Shown: positions 44,164-52,646, counted from the first letter of the stretch. The stretch: 64,000 nt of DNA from Gammaproteobacteria bacterium (GCA_024235015.1 JACKNG010000003.1:610666-674665); one strand, 5' to 3'. Notes: generated from the sequence alone by a model not told the origin. Numbers and translations are program-made.

Positions 44164-45681
44164 ATGAAGAAAATCATCGAGGTCTTGCGCCTCAAGTACG
44201 CGGGTCAACTCAGCCACGAGAAGATTGCCCGAACCTGTGGTCTGTCCAAGGGCACGATCAACAACTACGTCTCGGCGACGCAGGCCCAGGGGATCACCTG
44301 GCCGCTGCCCGACGGCGTCGATGAGGCGCGGCTCGAGGCGTTGCTGTTTCCGACACGGCAGCCGGCCAGCCGCCTGGTCGAGCCTGACTATTTCCAGATG
44401 CACCAGGCGCTCAAGCGCAAGGGCGTGACCCTGCAACTGCTGTGGGCCGAGTACGTCTCCGTGCACGGCGAGCGCGGCTATCGCTACAGCCAGTACTGCA
44501 ACCGTTACCGGCAGTGGCGCGACCGGCAGAAACGCAGCATGCGCCAGATCCATGTCGCCGGAGAAAAGCTGTTCATCGACTACTGCGGGCCAACCGTGCC
44601 CATCGTCGATCGCCACACCGGTGAGAGCCGCGCGGCCCAGGTCTTCGTCGCCGTGCTCGGCGCCTCCAGCTACACCTACGCCGAGGCGACCTACACCCAG
44701 TCGCTGCCGGACTGGATCGCCTCGCACCAGCGCGGCCTGGCCTTCTTTGGCGGCGTGCCGGCGCTGCTGATCCCGGATAATTTGTTATCCGGCGTCACCG
44801 TGGCCGACCGCTACGAGCCCGGTATCAATGCAACCTATGCCGACATGGCGGCGCACTACGGGACCGCGGTGCTGCCGGCACGGCCCTACAAACCGAAGGA
44901 CAAGGCCAAGGCCGAGGTCGGCGTGCAGGTGGTTGAGCGCTGGATCCTCGCGCGGCTGCGCCACCATACCTTCTTCTCGCTGGGCGAGCTGAACGCCGCC
45001 ATCGCCGAGCTGTTGCCGGCACTCAACGAGCGCCCCTTCCAGGGCCGCACCGAGAGCCGCCGGGATCTGTTCGAAGCCATCGACCGGCCGGCACTGAAGC
45101 CGCTGCCGCGTGATGCCTACGAATACGCCGAGTGGCGCAAGATCCGGCCCGGCATCGACTACCACATCGCCATCGACCAGCGCTTCTTCAGCGTCCCGCA
45201 CACGCTGATCGGCCAAACGCTGGAGGCGCGCCTGACCGCCACCACGGTCGAGGTCCTGCACAAGGGGCAGCGCGTCGCCAACCATGCCCGGCAGGGCCAC
45301 AGCCGCTATGTCACCGAGATCGCGCACATGCCCAAAGCGCATCAGGCACACCGCGAGTGGTCACCCGGCCGCTTCCTCGACTGGGCCCAGGCCATCGGTC
45401 CCTGTACCGCTCAGGTGATTGAGCAGCAGCTGACTGACCGACCGCACCCCGAGCATGGCTACCGCGCCTGCCTGGGGCTTTTGAAACTCAGCCGCGGCTA
45501 TGGCAAGGCGCGTCTCGAGGCAGCCTGTGAACGCGCGCTCGCCATCCACGCGGCCAGCTACCGCAGTGTCGCCTCCATCCTCAAGCAGGGGCTCGACCAG
45601 CAGCCGCTGCACGACGACCGATCCGATCAGGCCGAGCTGCCGCAACACACCAATGTCCGTGGCCCCGGCTACTACCACTGA
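44164..45681 (+). CDS. istA: IS21-family transposase IstA
   Basis: 505 aa from ATG 44164; an in-frame start 36 bases upstream is less likely. N-terminal HTH (VLRLKYAGQLSHEKIARTCG, SKGTINNYV), then the rve DDE core: FIDYCGPTVPIVDRHTGE (Asp), a second Asp near LIPDNLLSG and Glu in KDKAKAEVGVQVVERW. The C-terminal region (YHIAIDQRFFSVPHTLIG) matches the Mu-type beta-barrel domain. It catalyses strand cleavage and joining with IstB. Confidence 0.94.
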   Translation: MKKIIEVLRLKYAGQLSHEKIARTCGLSKGTINNYVSATQAQGITWPLPDGVDEARLEALLFPTRQPASRLVEPDYFQMHQALKRKGVTLQLLWAEYVSVHGERGYRYSQYCNRYRQWRDRQKRSMRQIHVAGEKLFIDYCGPTVPIVDRHTGESRAAQVFVAVLGASSYTYAEATYTQSLPDWIASHQRGLAFFGGVPALLIPDNLLSGVTVADRYEPGINATYADMAAHYGTAVLPARPYKPKDKAKAEVGVQVVERWILARLRHHTFFSLGELNAAIAELLPALNERPFQGRTESRRDLFEAIDRPALKPLPRDAYEYAEWRKIRPGIDYHIAIDQRFFSVPHTLIGQTLEARLTATTVEVLHKGQRVANHARQGHSRYVTEIAHMPKAHQAHREWSPGRFLDWAQAIGPCTAQVIEQQLTDRPHPEHGYRACLGLLKLSRGYGKARLEAACERALAIHAASYRSVASILKQGLDQQPLHDDRSDQAELPQHTNVRGPGYYH

Positions 45682-45706
45682 ACCCGAACGCAGACGAGGA
45701 CACATC

Positions 45707-46450
45707 ATGCTCAAGCAACAGACCCGTGAACAACTCCATGCCCTCAAACTCACCGGTATCCTCGATGCCCTGGAGCAGCAACAGGCCCAGCCCGAGACCC
45801 ATGACCTGGCCTTCGAAGAGCGCTTCGCTCTGCTCGTCGACCGCGAGGTCCTGTACCGCGAAAACCGCCGTCTGGCACGCCTGCTCAAGGCCGCCAGGCT
45901 GCGCGTCGATGCCTGTGTCGAGGACCTCGATTACCGCCATCCGCGCGGCTTGCAGAAAAGCCGCATGGCTCAACTGGCCAGCGGCGACTGGATCCGCCAG
46001 TCATTGAACCTCTGCCTCACCGGCCCGACCGGCTGCGGCAAGACCTGGATTGCCTGTGCACTCGGCAATCAGGCGTGCCGTCAGGGGCTGTCGGTACGCT
46101 ACCTGCGCTTGCCGACCCTGCTCGAGCAACTGCGCATCGCCCACGGCGACGGCTCTTACGTACGCCTGATGGGCCAACTGCTCAAAACCGATCTGCTGAT
46201 CCTCGACGACTGGGGTATACAAGCGCTGACCAACCCGCAACGCAACGACTTGATGGAGGTCATCGAAGATCGCCACGATCGGCGGTCCACACTGATCGCC
46301 AGCCAGCTCCCGATCGATCACTGGCATGAATACATCGGCGAAGCCACCTTGGCCGACGCCATCCTGGACCGGCTCCTGCATGGCGCTCACCGGCTCAACC
46401 TGAGCGGCGGATCGATGCGTAAGGAACGTGCTGTCATTGACCCATCGTGA
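45707..46450 (+). CDS. istB: IS21-family helper ATPase IstB
   Basis: 247 aa from ATG 45707. Walker A in CLTGPTGCGKTWIACALG near residue 105, Walker B in LLKTDLLILDDWG near 168, and IEDRHDRRSTLIASQLPI downstream (sensor). It is the AAA+ partner that controls IstA. It starts 25 bases after istA. Its C-terminus (GSMRKERAVIDPS) is typical. Confidence 0.94.
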   Translation: MLKQQTREQLHALKLTGILDALEQQQAQPETHDLAFEERFALLVDREVLYRENRRLARLLKAARLRVDACVEDLDYRHPRGLQKSRMAQLASGDWIRQSLNLCLTGPTGCGKTWIACALGNQACRQGLSVRYLRLPTLLEQLRIAHGDGSYVRLMGQLLKTDLLILDDWGIQALTNPQRNDLMEVIEDRHDRRSTLIASQLPIDHWHEYIGEATLADAILDRLLHGAHRLNLSGGSMRKERAVIDPS

Positions 46451-46543
46451 CCGATCGCGATACAAAAACACCGCCAGTGAAGAACGGGTGAGGCGACCGG
46501 TCACGATCGTCGGAACGAGCGGTCAACTTCGTCGGAATGCGCA

Positions 46544-47052
46544 GCCGGGACGAGCGCGATGCTTTTTGTGCCCGCTACTTTCTCTAGAATTTCGATCCGG
46601 GCGTTCTGACACACACGCTCGAAGACGGGACCGTTAACGACCGCTCGATAATTGCTGGATACGTGTAAAGCGATCCATGGTAAAAAAATAACCGAATACA
46701 GTGCGCCTGCGGCTGCATGTCGCAGCCTTACTTTGGATCTTCGTTTCCGCACATGGCTGATGCCAAGAGTAGCCAGCCCGAAGGCAAATGGCGCAAGAAG
46801 CGTTACGGCGAGCTGCTCGAAGAAGTCATCCCACGAACCAACGCCTCTCGTTCCTGCGAGCATATAAATGGCCCAGATCCAGACCAAGCCTAGTGCAATA
46901 GAAGTAGCCGCCCCGGTAAGCGCGTAAAGGTACGGACGTTTGATTAACGACGTATATTCACCGTTGATCTGAATTTTGATTCCTATAACAAGAGCCAATA
47001 GGGCAAAGAGGCCGTATAAGGGCAGATAAATTGCGGCTATCACGAGGCCCAT
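46544..47052 (-). pseudogene. N-terminal half of an IS21-split membrane-protein cassette
   Basis: From ATG 47052, close behind the cassette core box, 170 residues lead to ...SIALVPA, where IS21 enters. Four hydrophobic spans are seen (LVIAAIYLPLYGLFALLAL, a second near 42-62 with SIALGLVWIWAIYMLAG, LAVTLLAPFAFGLATLGI and AAGALYSVIFLPWIALHV). Then comes a stretch with FERVCQNARIEIL. Joined in phase with the other half it gives a 320-aa protein with membrane N-terminus and soluble C-terminus. Unknown function. The last 13 codons of the present frame are IS sequence. Confidence 0.8.
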
Positions 47053-47056
47053 ACGT

Positions 47057-48302
47057 CTTGTATCTTCCGATTCAGCCGTTCTGAAGCTCGCCGAGGCGAG
47101 TTAGATTCAGACGGCGACCGGGTGACGCCGCAGACGCCTGAAGGCCACGACCTTGTGCGTTAGATGGGCGCCCCGCCTTCATGACGAGAATCCCTGGAGC
47201 ATCCTGAGTCGGCGAACTCGCATCACAAGGTTTGACCGTCATAACCCAAGGTCGGGGCACCCGGGTGCAGCCTATATCTGCTTCGGGAGAGGAACAAGTG
47301 AACCTGATTGGAATCGATGTCGACTCGCGCAACCTGGTCTGCCGTATCCGACGCGATGGCAAAGACCACCCCGAGAAAATATTCACCAACGACGCCGCCG
47401 GCTTCGGCAAGCTGATCCGCTGGGCCACCCAGCGAGGGGCGCAGGCGCGCGTGTGCATGGAAGCCACTGGCGTCTACTCGATGCCGCTGGCCCTGGCACT
47501 ACACCAGGCTCCGGCCATCGAGGTGATGGTGGTCAACCCAAAGGTCATCAAGCACTTCACCACCGCCAACCTGCAACGGGGAAAGACCGACAGCCTCGAC
47601 GCCGCCAGCATCCTGGAATTTCTCCAGCGTATGCCCTTCAGACCGTGGCAGCCGCCGAGCGACGAAGTGCTCGAATTGCAGCACATCTGCCGTCGCATCG
47701 TGCAGCTCAACACCGAGTTGACCCGAGAGCGGAACCGTCACAAACAGGCGCGTCGCCTGGGCAGCTGGGGGCGTGTCGTCGCCCACGATACGCAGGTCAA
47801 CATGAATCACCTGCAGCGTCGCATCGACCACCTCGAGACGACCGCCCTGGCGCTCGTCGAAAGCGTCCCGGAACTCGCCGAGCGGCTTCGGCTCCTGACC
47901 TCCACCACCGGCATCGCCGCCAAGACCGGACCGCGCATCCTCGCCGAACTCATGGCCTTGCCGGACGGCATGCGGCCCGAGCAGTGGGTCGCTCACGCCG
48001 GGCTCGACCCGCGAGCGCACGAATCAGGGAGTTCTACCCACAAACCGAGACGCATCAGCAAAGCCGGTAACCGCTACCTTCGGGACGCCCTGTACTTCCC
48101 GGCTTTGGTCGCCTGTCGCTACGACCCCAACGTCAAGGCCTATTACGACAAGCTCATCGAACGCGGCAAGAAGCCTAAACAGGTTCTCGTCGCGGTCATG
48201 CGCAAACTGTTGCTGGCCATCTGGGGGATGTTCAAAAGCAATCAACCGTGGAACGGCCAGAAGTTCTACCAGATCGCTTGACAGCCAAGAGAGCATCTAA
48301 CG
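47057..48302 (+). mobile_element. IS110/IS1111-type element, copy 3
   Basis: Same 1,246-bp segment. I see only a two-base difference (TTGCTGGCCATC where copies 1-2 have TTGCTAGCTATC), which is silent. The left flank on the minus strand is GACGTATGGG, so the interrupted box was GTTAGAC, directly upstream of the split membrane-protein start. Confidence 0.88.
47298..48281 (+). CDS. IS110/IS1111-family transposase (copy 3)
   Basis: 327 aa, same protein as copies 1 and 2 despite two silent base differences (Leu-Ala-Ile codons near 48213). Intact DEDD motifs GIDVDSRN and KTDSLDA and the serine-region HAGLDPRAHESG. Confidence 0.93.
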   Translation: MNLIGIDVDSRNLVCRIRRDGKDHPEKIFTNDAAGFGKLIRWATQRGAQARVCMEATGVYSMPLALALHQAPAIEVMVVNPKVIKHFTTANLQRGKTDSLDAASILEFLQRMPFRPWQPPSDEVLELQHICRRIVQLNTELTRERNRHKQARRLGSWGRVVAHDTQVNMNHLQRRIDHLETTALALVESVPELAERLRLLTSTTGIAAKTGPRILAELMALPDGMRPEQWVAHAGLDPRAHESGSSTHKPRRISKAGNRYLRDALYFPALVACRYDPNVKAYYDKLIERGKKPKQVLVAVMRKLLLAIWGMFKSNQPWNGQKFYQIA

Positions 48303-48390
48303 CCCTGTTAACCTGCACTTGACGGCGACTGACCGGAGCGGCAGCGCAGGGAGGGAGCGGTCAAGTGTCAGGTTCAACAGGATGTTAGGT
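48295..48390 (-). other. attC site 7 (R' occupied by IS110 copy 3)
   Basis: ATCTAAC (48295) to GTTAGGT (48384). CCTG-type arms with a perfect outer stem CCCTGTTAACCTG / CAGGTTCAACAGG. Confidence 0.9.
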
Positions 48391-49011
48391 GCGGCGTTCT
48401 TCATGCATTCTCTCGATTTCGAGCATCGGCATCACGGGCATTCGCGCGCACCGTAGAGCCCTCGAATTGGCGGAAGTTCGAATGTTGACGATGGCCTCGC
48501 GGGCAATGTCGTCTGTGCGCAACCATTTCGCCTCAAGCTCGTACTCGCGACCTGAAAAATGGATCTCATCCTCGAATGGTGAGCTCAAGATTACCCAAGC
48601 AGCTGCGGCCGCTGCCGCCTCACCGGATTCTAGCGAAACCTTATAACGGCCGATGTGCGGTTGTTCGTCCTGATCGGCATCCTCCGCGGCTGGTAGAGCT
48701 TCGAAAAAGATGGCCTCCGCTTCTATATTCGCACCGCGTATCGCGTGCTCAAACCGCCAAAGATCGGGCTTTAGAAGCGAGATCGCGAAGTATGAGTTTC
48801 GAATACCTGTGGCCACGTGGACAACGGAAACCTCGTGCCACCAAGTCGTCTGAGTCCGCTTCCAATCAAAAAGCGCTGTAACGATGGGACGAGATACGAG
48901 CTTGCCACTCTCTAGATCGATAACGTGCTCGAAACCATTCGCAGCGGACCCTAGATCCAACCAGTAGTCCGGTCTGCGGCTGTCAATACCCAAGCTCAAT
49001 CCCTTCGTCAT
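48385..49011 (-). CDS. Cassette hypothetical protein
   Basis: 208 aa, no recognised family, no signal peptide. It is acidic in the middle (PAAEDADQDEQPH) and has a long alanine run (EAAAAAAAWVILSS). The LSSPFEDEIHFSGREYELEAKW segment looks like beta structure. The TAA stop at 48385-48387 belongs to the attC R'' box (ACCTAAC). The ATG at 49011 is about 28 bases inside the cassette, as in its neighbours. Confidence 0.7.
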   Translation of the reverse strand: MTKGLSLGIDSRRPDYWLDLGSAANGFEHVIDLESGKLVSRPIVTALFDWKRTQTTWWHEVSVVHVATGIRNSYFAISLLKPDLWRFEHAIRGANIEAEAIFFEALPAAEDADQDEQPHIGRYKVSLESGEAAAAAAAWVILSSPFEDEIHFSGREYELEAKWLRTDDIAREAIVNIRTSANSRALRCARMPVMPMLEIERMHEERRT

Positions 49012-49039
49012 GGTCTATCGTGATCGACCGATCTGCCGC

Positions 49040-49136
49040 ACCTAACGTTGCGCTGAGCCGCGCTTGACGGCGAGCGACCGGAGCGGCAGCGCAGGGAGCG
49101 AGCGGTCAAGCGTCGGACTCCAGCGCCTTGTTGGGT
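49040..49136 (-). other. attC site 8
   Basis: ACCTAAC (49040) to GTTGGGT (49130). GAGCC-type; outer arms TTGCGCTGAG and CTCCAGCGCC. It bounds repeat cassette R2. Confidence 0.88.
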
Positions 49137-49424
49137 GGAACCCACGCTCGAATCTACTCCGGCTTCCGAACGGAGGGATAGGGCTCAAGTTGGGTGCGGC
49201 AAAGCGCGTAGAGAAGATGCTCGGCAGGGCCTTGCGCCACGGCTCCCTGCTCTTCCGGCACGGCCTTTCCGAACGGCGCGTCGACTGACGGAAGGACGAT
49301 GACGGTGACTCGCTTCGGTTCTGCACAGCGCTTCCTTTTCCAGTGCGCTTCTACGACCTCGATGCTCAGAATCTACTCCGACCAGGACTCGATTCCTACA
49401 CCACCTTTCCGACTACTGCCCTCC
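49137..49424 (-). repeat. Repeated cassette, copy R2
   Basis: Same beginning and end as R1. Here the minus strand has AAAAGG, one base shorter. This opens a protein-like frame (EPKRVTVIVLPSVDAPFGKA) back to a TAG just before ATT CTG, without an ATG, GTG or TTG start. Confidence 0.85.
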
Positions 49425-49520
49425 ACCCAACGCCCTGTTAACCTGCACTTGACGGCGACTGACCGGAGCGGCAGCGCAGGGAAGGAGCGGTCAAGTGTCA
49501 GGTTGAACAGGATGTTAGAT
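49425..49520 (-). other. attC site 9
   Basis: ACCCAAC (49425) to GTTAGAT (49514). CCTG-type; outer stem CCCTGTTAACCTG / CAGGTTGAACAGG. Confidence 0.9.
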
Positions 49521-49811
49521 TGCCGTTTCGAGCAGCGCCCGAGGATTTTTATTCGCAATTGCCAAAAGCGTTCGTGCAGGACCAGACGGTGCTCTGCGCC
49601 CCTGTTCCCATTCCTGGAGCGTGCGAACTGAGACGCCAAGCAGTTTGGCGAACTCCGATTGCGATAGCCCAACCTTCTCTCGAATTTTCGCGATCGGGGG
49701 AAATTGAGAGATCCGACCTGTCTTCCCGGCTTTGATGCTTCGAATACCTTCGAGGATCTCCTCGCCGATATCCCGAACTTCTTTTCGTTTAGCCATGTTC
49801 GATTTCCTCAC
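49515..49811 (-). CDS. NadS/HigA-like antitoxin (XRE HTH)
   Basis: 98 aa, or 93 from ATG 49796. RDIGEEILEGIRSIKAGK is the helical toxin-contact part. IREKVGLSQSEFAKLLGVS, then VRTLQEWEQGRRAPSGPA, is the HTH and the NadS-type signature, ending NPRALLETAI. The start overlaps the toxin end by 23 bases. The TAA stop lies in the attC R'' box (GTTAGAT read on the other strand). Confidence 0.88.
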   Translation of the reverse strand: MRKSNMAKRKEVRDIGEEILEGIRSIKAGKTGRISQFPPIAKIREKVGLSQSEFAKLLGVSVRTLQEWEQGRRAPSGPARTLLAIANKNPRALLETAI

Positions 49812-50103
49812 GGATCTTCTTCAGAACCTTGGCCGGCATGTTCTCCGCAACGTTCTTCGGATATAGGGTTAGCAGCCAGATCTCATTCTTGAGGTTCTTC
49901 AGGTAGTAAATAACCCGGAGACCACCACGCTTTCCCCTACCAGGCATCCGCCACCGTAGCTTGCGGACTCCGCCAGTTCCAGGAATCACATCTCCGGCGT
50001 CTGGATTCTCGGATAGGGCGTACTGAAGTTCGAAAAAGTCATCGTCGTCGAGGTATTCAGATACCAGTTTTGTAAATACCGGCGATTCGATGAATGTATA
50101 CAC
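49789..50103 (-). CDS. RelE/HigB-like toxin, NadS partner
   Basis: 104 aa from GTG 50103. YTFIESPVFTKLVSEYLDDDD, FFELQYALSENPDAGDVIPGT, GVRKLRWRMPGRGKRGGLR and VIYYLKNLKNEIWLLTLYPK are typical of this toxin family (RelE superfamily, with the basic cleft Arg residues). Toxin precedes antitoxin. It would cleave mRNA. It is the third toxin-antitoxin pair in this array. Confidence 0.88.
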   Translation of the reverse strand: MYTFIESPVFTKLVSEYLDDDDFFELQYALSENPDAGDVIPGTGGVRKLRWRMPGRGKRGGLRVIYYLKNLKNEIWLLTLYPKNVAENMPAKVLKKIREEIEHG

Positions 50104-50144
50104 GCCGCCTAATATACGGCAATGACGTATAGGTTTCTACGGCA

Positions 50145-50241
50145 ATATAACGCCGCGCTGAGCCGCGCTTGACGACGACCGACCGGAGCGACAGCGGAGG
50201 AAGGGAGTGGTCAAGCGTCGGACTCCAGCGCGATGTTGGAT
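50145..50241 (-). other. attC site 10
   Basis: ATATAAC (50145) to GTTGGAT (50235). Arms GCGCTTGACGACG and GGTCAAGCGTC; outer GCCGCGCTGAG / CTCCAGCGCGA. Confidence 0.83.
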
Positions 50242-50595
50242 TGCGCCGTTCATGAAAACGCTCGCGGACTCGCACGGCGTTGGCATCCACGGAGCCGCGG
50301 CACCTGCCGAACCTGGTGATGGTTGAATGCATGAAACTCTCCCCTCCATGGACGACGACGCTGGGGACGCCGGCCGAAGCCCCGCCTGGACGAAGCTGAT
50401 GCTGCTAGAGCTTACTCGGCCTCGCCGACAGCGCAACCGCCTACTGACTGACCTGACGGCACAATCAATGCGGTTCTTTCGCTCGTGACTCTATTCGATT
50501 AGCTCTGCGCTCGCTCGAGGGTGGGCGCGGACCAAGGCCCCCAATTGGTTTACGACGCGCCCCGTGCGAGCACCCAACAAGAAATATCTCGCGCA
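50242..50595 (-). other. Cassette without a convincing gene
   Basis: A 354-bp cassette. The only candidate is a short minus-strand frame from ATG 50332 (MHSTITRFGRCRGSVDANAV), preceded by GGAGGGGAGAG. It runs out through attC 10 into the toxin region in another frame (to 50057), so it is doubtful. ACCCAAC at about 50,570, just 26 bases from the true R' box, may be a relic of an older core site. Confidence 0.5.
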
Positions 50596-50690
50596 ATACA
50601 ACGCCACAATGAGCCGCGCTTGACGGCGACGACCGGAGCGGCAGCGAAGGGAGGAGCGGTCAAGCGTCGGACTCCATTGTGATGTTAGGT
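50596..50690 (-). other. attC site 11
   Basis: ATACAAC (50596) to GTTAGGT (50684). Outer arms GCCACAATGAGCC / GGACTCCATTGTGA, the same type as sites 6 and 21. Confidence 0.87.
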
Positions 50691-50768
50691 GGCAGATTTG
50701 CCTTCTTTGGTTACAGCTTAACGGTGAATTATGGGCTCTCTGACGTACGGTTATTTAGTGGAGTAGCT

Positions 50769-51089
50769 TCACCTACCAAAGCCGCCCGCCTCAAGGATTG
50801 ACACAAATGGCTCGTCCAAATGAAACAGCTCGCCTCCGCGCATTTTTGCGCCACGCTCCAATTCTGCATCAAGCGTAGTCATTGCGAGTTGGAGGGCTTG
50901 CATCGAATCAAGGCCATGGATGTAGGTGTATCTCCGTTCTTGGCCGAAGCTAACCTCGTATTGGCACTTCCAATTCTCGCCGCTTTCATCCAGTTCCGGT
51001 CGACCGAGTTTTACCGCTACTTTTAACGAGTCGTTCTCGACTCGTAGTTGCAGGATCCTCTCGGCGACTGTATCCACGTTACCTGCCAC
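50769..51089 (-). CDS. Cassette protein resembling DUF6968 proteins
   Basis: 106 aa from GTG 51089, which overlaps the cassette core (GTTAGGTGG). VKVAVKLGRPELDESGENWKC..., then RYTYIHGLDSMQALQLAMTT and FHLDEPFVSI are like the small DUF6968-type proteins (strand-rich N-terminus, conserved GxDSxQAL helix). Function unknown. No partner gene in the cassette. Confidence 0.6.
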   Translation of the reverse strand: MAGNVDTVAERILQLRVENDSLKVAVKLGRPELDESGENWKCQYEVSFGQERRYTYIHGLDSMQALQLAMTTLDAELERGAKMRGGELFHLDEPFVSILEAGGFGR

Positions 51090-51181
51090 CTAACGCGCTG
51101 TTGAGCCGCACTTGACGGCGACGACCGGAGCGGCAGCGAAGGGAGGAGCGGTCAAGTGTCGGCCTCCAACAGCATGTTATG
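51088..51181 (-). other. attC site 12
   Basis: ACCTAAC (51088) to GTTATGT (51175, off consensus). Outer arms GCGCTGTTGAGCC / GGCCTCCAACAGCA. Confidence 0.85.
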
Positions 51182-51245
51182 TGGCGCCTTCATCTTTTGC
51201 TCTCGGTCCAAGGAACAAGGCCTGTAATAGGCAATACAAGGACGG

Positions 51246-51740
51246 TCATTTTGTGAATACTACGTAAGAGAACCCGAAATCATCCGCGTATTCGCCTGTC
51301 TGGTTTAGGCCGAATTTGCGCAAAAGCCCCTGTGCACGGATATTTTCTTTTTGCGTTGAGATCGCGAGCGGTAGATCCGGCGCAAAACAGGCTACTTTTT
51401 CAACCAGAATTTGGAGGACCTCCAGACCGAGTCCTCGGCCACGATGACGAGCTGCGAGGACAATCAGAACGTCGAGCGCCTTCGTATTCGTGTTCTCAAC
51501 GTAACCGCAGTAGCCGATTGGATCATCTGCCTCGTCGATGACGTAGAGATATCCGGGGTTAGCTCTTAGACGCTGTTGGGTTTCTTCAATAGATCTGTTT
51601 TGCGGCCCGCCAAGATATCGCTTTACTTCCGAATCGGAGTCCAAGGACTGAATGATTTCGGCGCAATCTTCGGTCGCATCACGGACCGTGATAGCCCCGG
51701 ACCTCCACGGAAGGCTACGGCGAATATCTTCGCGCCACAT
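51246..51740 (-). CDS. GNAT-family N-acetyltransferase
   Basis: 164 aa from ATG 51740, which lies inside the R' box (GTTATGTGG); an in-frame extension through the attC is not used. The acetyl-CoA-binding motif A is LIVLAARHRGRGLGLEVLQIL (here given as RHRGRGLG), followed by AISTQKENIRAQGLLRKFG (motif B, asparagine and the FG turn). It transfers an acetyl group to an unknown amine. GNATs are among the most common integron cargo. Lower GC than the chromosome to the left. Confidence 0.85.
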   Translation of the reverse strand: MWREDIRRSLPWRSGAITVRDATEDCAEIIQSLDSDSEVKRYLGGPQNRSIEETQQRLRANPGYLYVIDEADDPIGYCGYVENTNTKALDVLIVLAARHRGRGLGLEVLQILVEKVACFAPDLPLAISTQKENIRAQGLLRKFGLNQTGEYADDFGFSYVVFTK

Positions 51741-51833
51741 AACGTTCTGCTGAGCCGCGCTTGACGGCGAACGACCGGAGCGATAGCGCAGGGAGCGAGC
51801 GGTCAAGCGTCGGACTCGAGCAGCTTGTTGGGT
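51737..51833 (-). other. attC site 13
   Basis: ACATAAC (51737) to GTTGGGT (51827). Outer arms GTTCTGCTGAGCC / GGACTCGAGCAGC pair through CTGCT/AGCAG. Confidence 0.87.
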
Positions 51834-52122
51834 GGAACCCACGCTCGAATCTACTCCTCCTTCTAAACGGAGGAATCGGCCTCAAGCTTCGCGCGGCAAG
51901 GCGCGTACCGAAGATGCTCGGCAGGGACTTGCACCACGACTCCCTGTTCTTCCGGCACAGCCTTTCCGAACGGCGCGTCGACTGACAGAAAGACGATGGT
52001 TGTGAATCGTTTCGGTTCTGCACAGCGCTTCCCTTTTCCAGTGCGCTTCTACGGCCTCGATTCCCGGAATCTACTCCGACCAGGACTCGATTCCTACACT
52101 ACCTTTCCGACCACTGCCCTCC
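51834..52122 (-). repeat. Repeated cassette, copy R3
   Basis: More divergent copy with TCCTTCTAAACGGAGG on the plus strand. The protein-like minus frame ends early (SSV and stop) because of TTTAG. Same start and end as the other copies. Confidence 0.85.
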
Positions 52123-52216
52123 ACCCAACGCCACGATGAGCCGCACTTGACGGCGACGACTGGAGCGCTAGCGAAAGGAGGAGCGGTCAAGTGTCGGCCT
52201 CGATCGTGATGTTAGA
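52123..52216 (-). other. attC site 14
   Basis: ACCCAAC (52123) to GTTAGAC (52210). Outer arms GCCACGATGAGCC / GGCCTCGATCGTGA; CACGAT and ATCGTG pair. Confidence 0.88.
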
Positions 52217-52646
52217 CGGCACTTTCTTCTACCCAGCCGACGCCACCGCATTCACAGATTAGCTTTGGGTGGTTCTCGATAACACCGGAGCCACCACAGA
52301 CAGTACATTCGGTCGCGCTTGACTGCCTCTCGGGCACCAACGCTTTCAGATCCGGATAGTCCCGGGCACCTTGCACTAGCGCGCCAAGGAACAGAACTGG
52401 CTCTTCCACCGGACGCAGTTCTTCGTACTCCGAATGGGACCCATCGGCCGAAAACTTACGAATCTCCCCGCTCGCTAGGATCCCAACTGTTTCGGTCCAG
52501 CCAACCAAAAGCGGGAGAATTCTATGCTTCTTGATGTGTGGCACTAGCCAGCGGTACATCTCGGGGCATTCACTCTCGTATCCGGCGATACGCGCCGCAA
52601 TGAACTCAGCGACCTCCGTCGAAACTTCGACGCGGTCAGTATTCAC
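52212..52646 (-). CDS. Cassette protein with C-terminal zinc-ribbon-like motif
   Basis: 144 aa from GTG 52646. The N-terminus (VSTEVAEFIAARIAGYESEC) is helical, and the middle has ILPLLVGWTETVGIL. The last 35 residues hold CTVCGGSGVIENHPKLICEC and GGVGW, a CxxCxGxG...CxCxGxG pattern like a DnaJ-type zinc finger. Function unknown. The TAA stop is the one in the attC R'' box (GTCTAAC). Confidence 0.65.
   Translation of the reverse strand: MNTDRVEVSTEVAEFIAARIAGYESECPEMYRWLVPHIKKHRILPLLVGWTETVGILASGEIRKFSADGSHSEYEELRPVEEPVLFLGALVQGARDYPDLKALVPERQSSATECTVCGGSGVIENHPKLICECGGVGWVEESAV

Larger units (their letters stand above)
43908..46548 (+). mobile_element. IS21-family element with GCCGG target duplication
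   Basis: The element is 43913-46543 (2,631 bp). Its ends read inward as TGCGTATTCCGCACCAAG (left) and TGCGCATTCCGACGAAG (right), and each is followed by further internal repeats of the GACCG...TTCCG type. GCCGG occurs at 43908-43912 and 46544-46548. It carries istA and istB in order. This is a recent, complete insertion. Confidence 0.92.
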
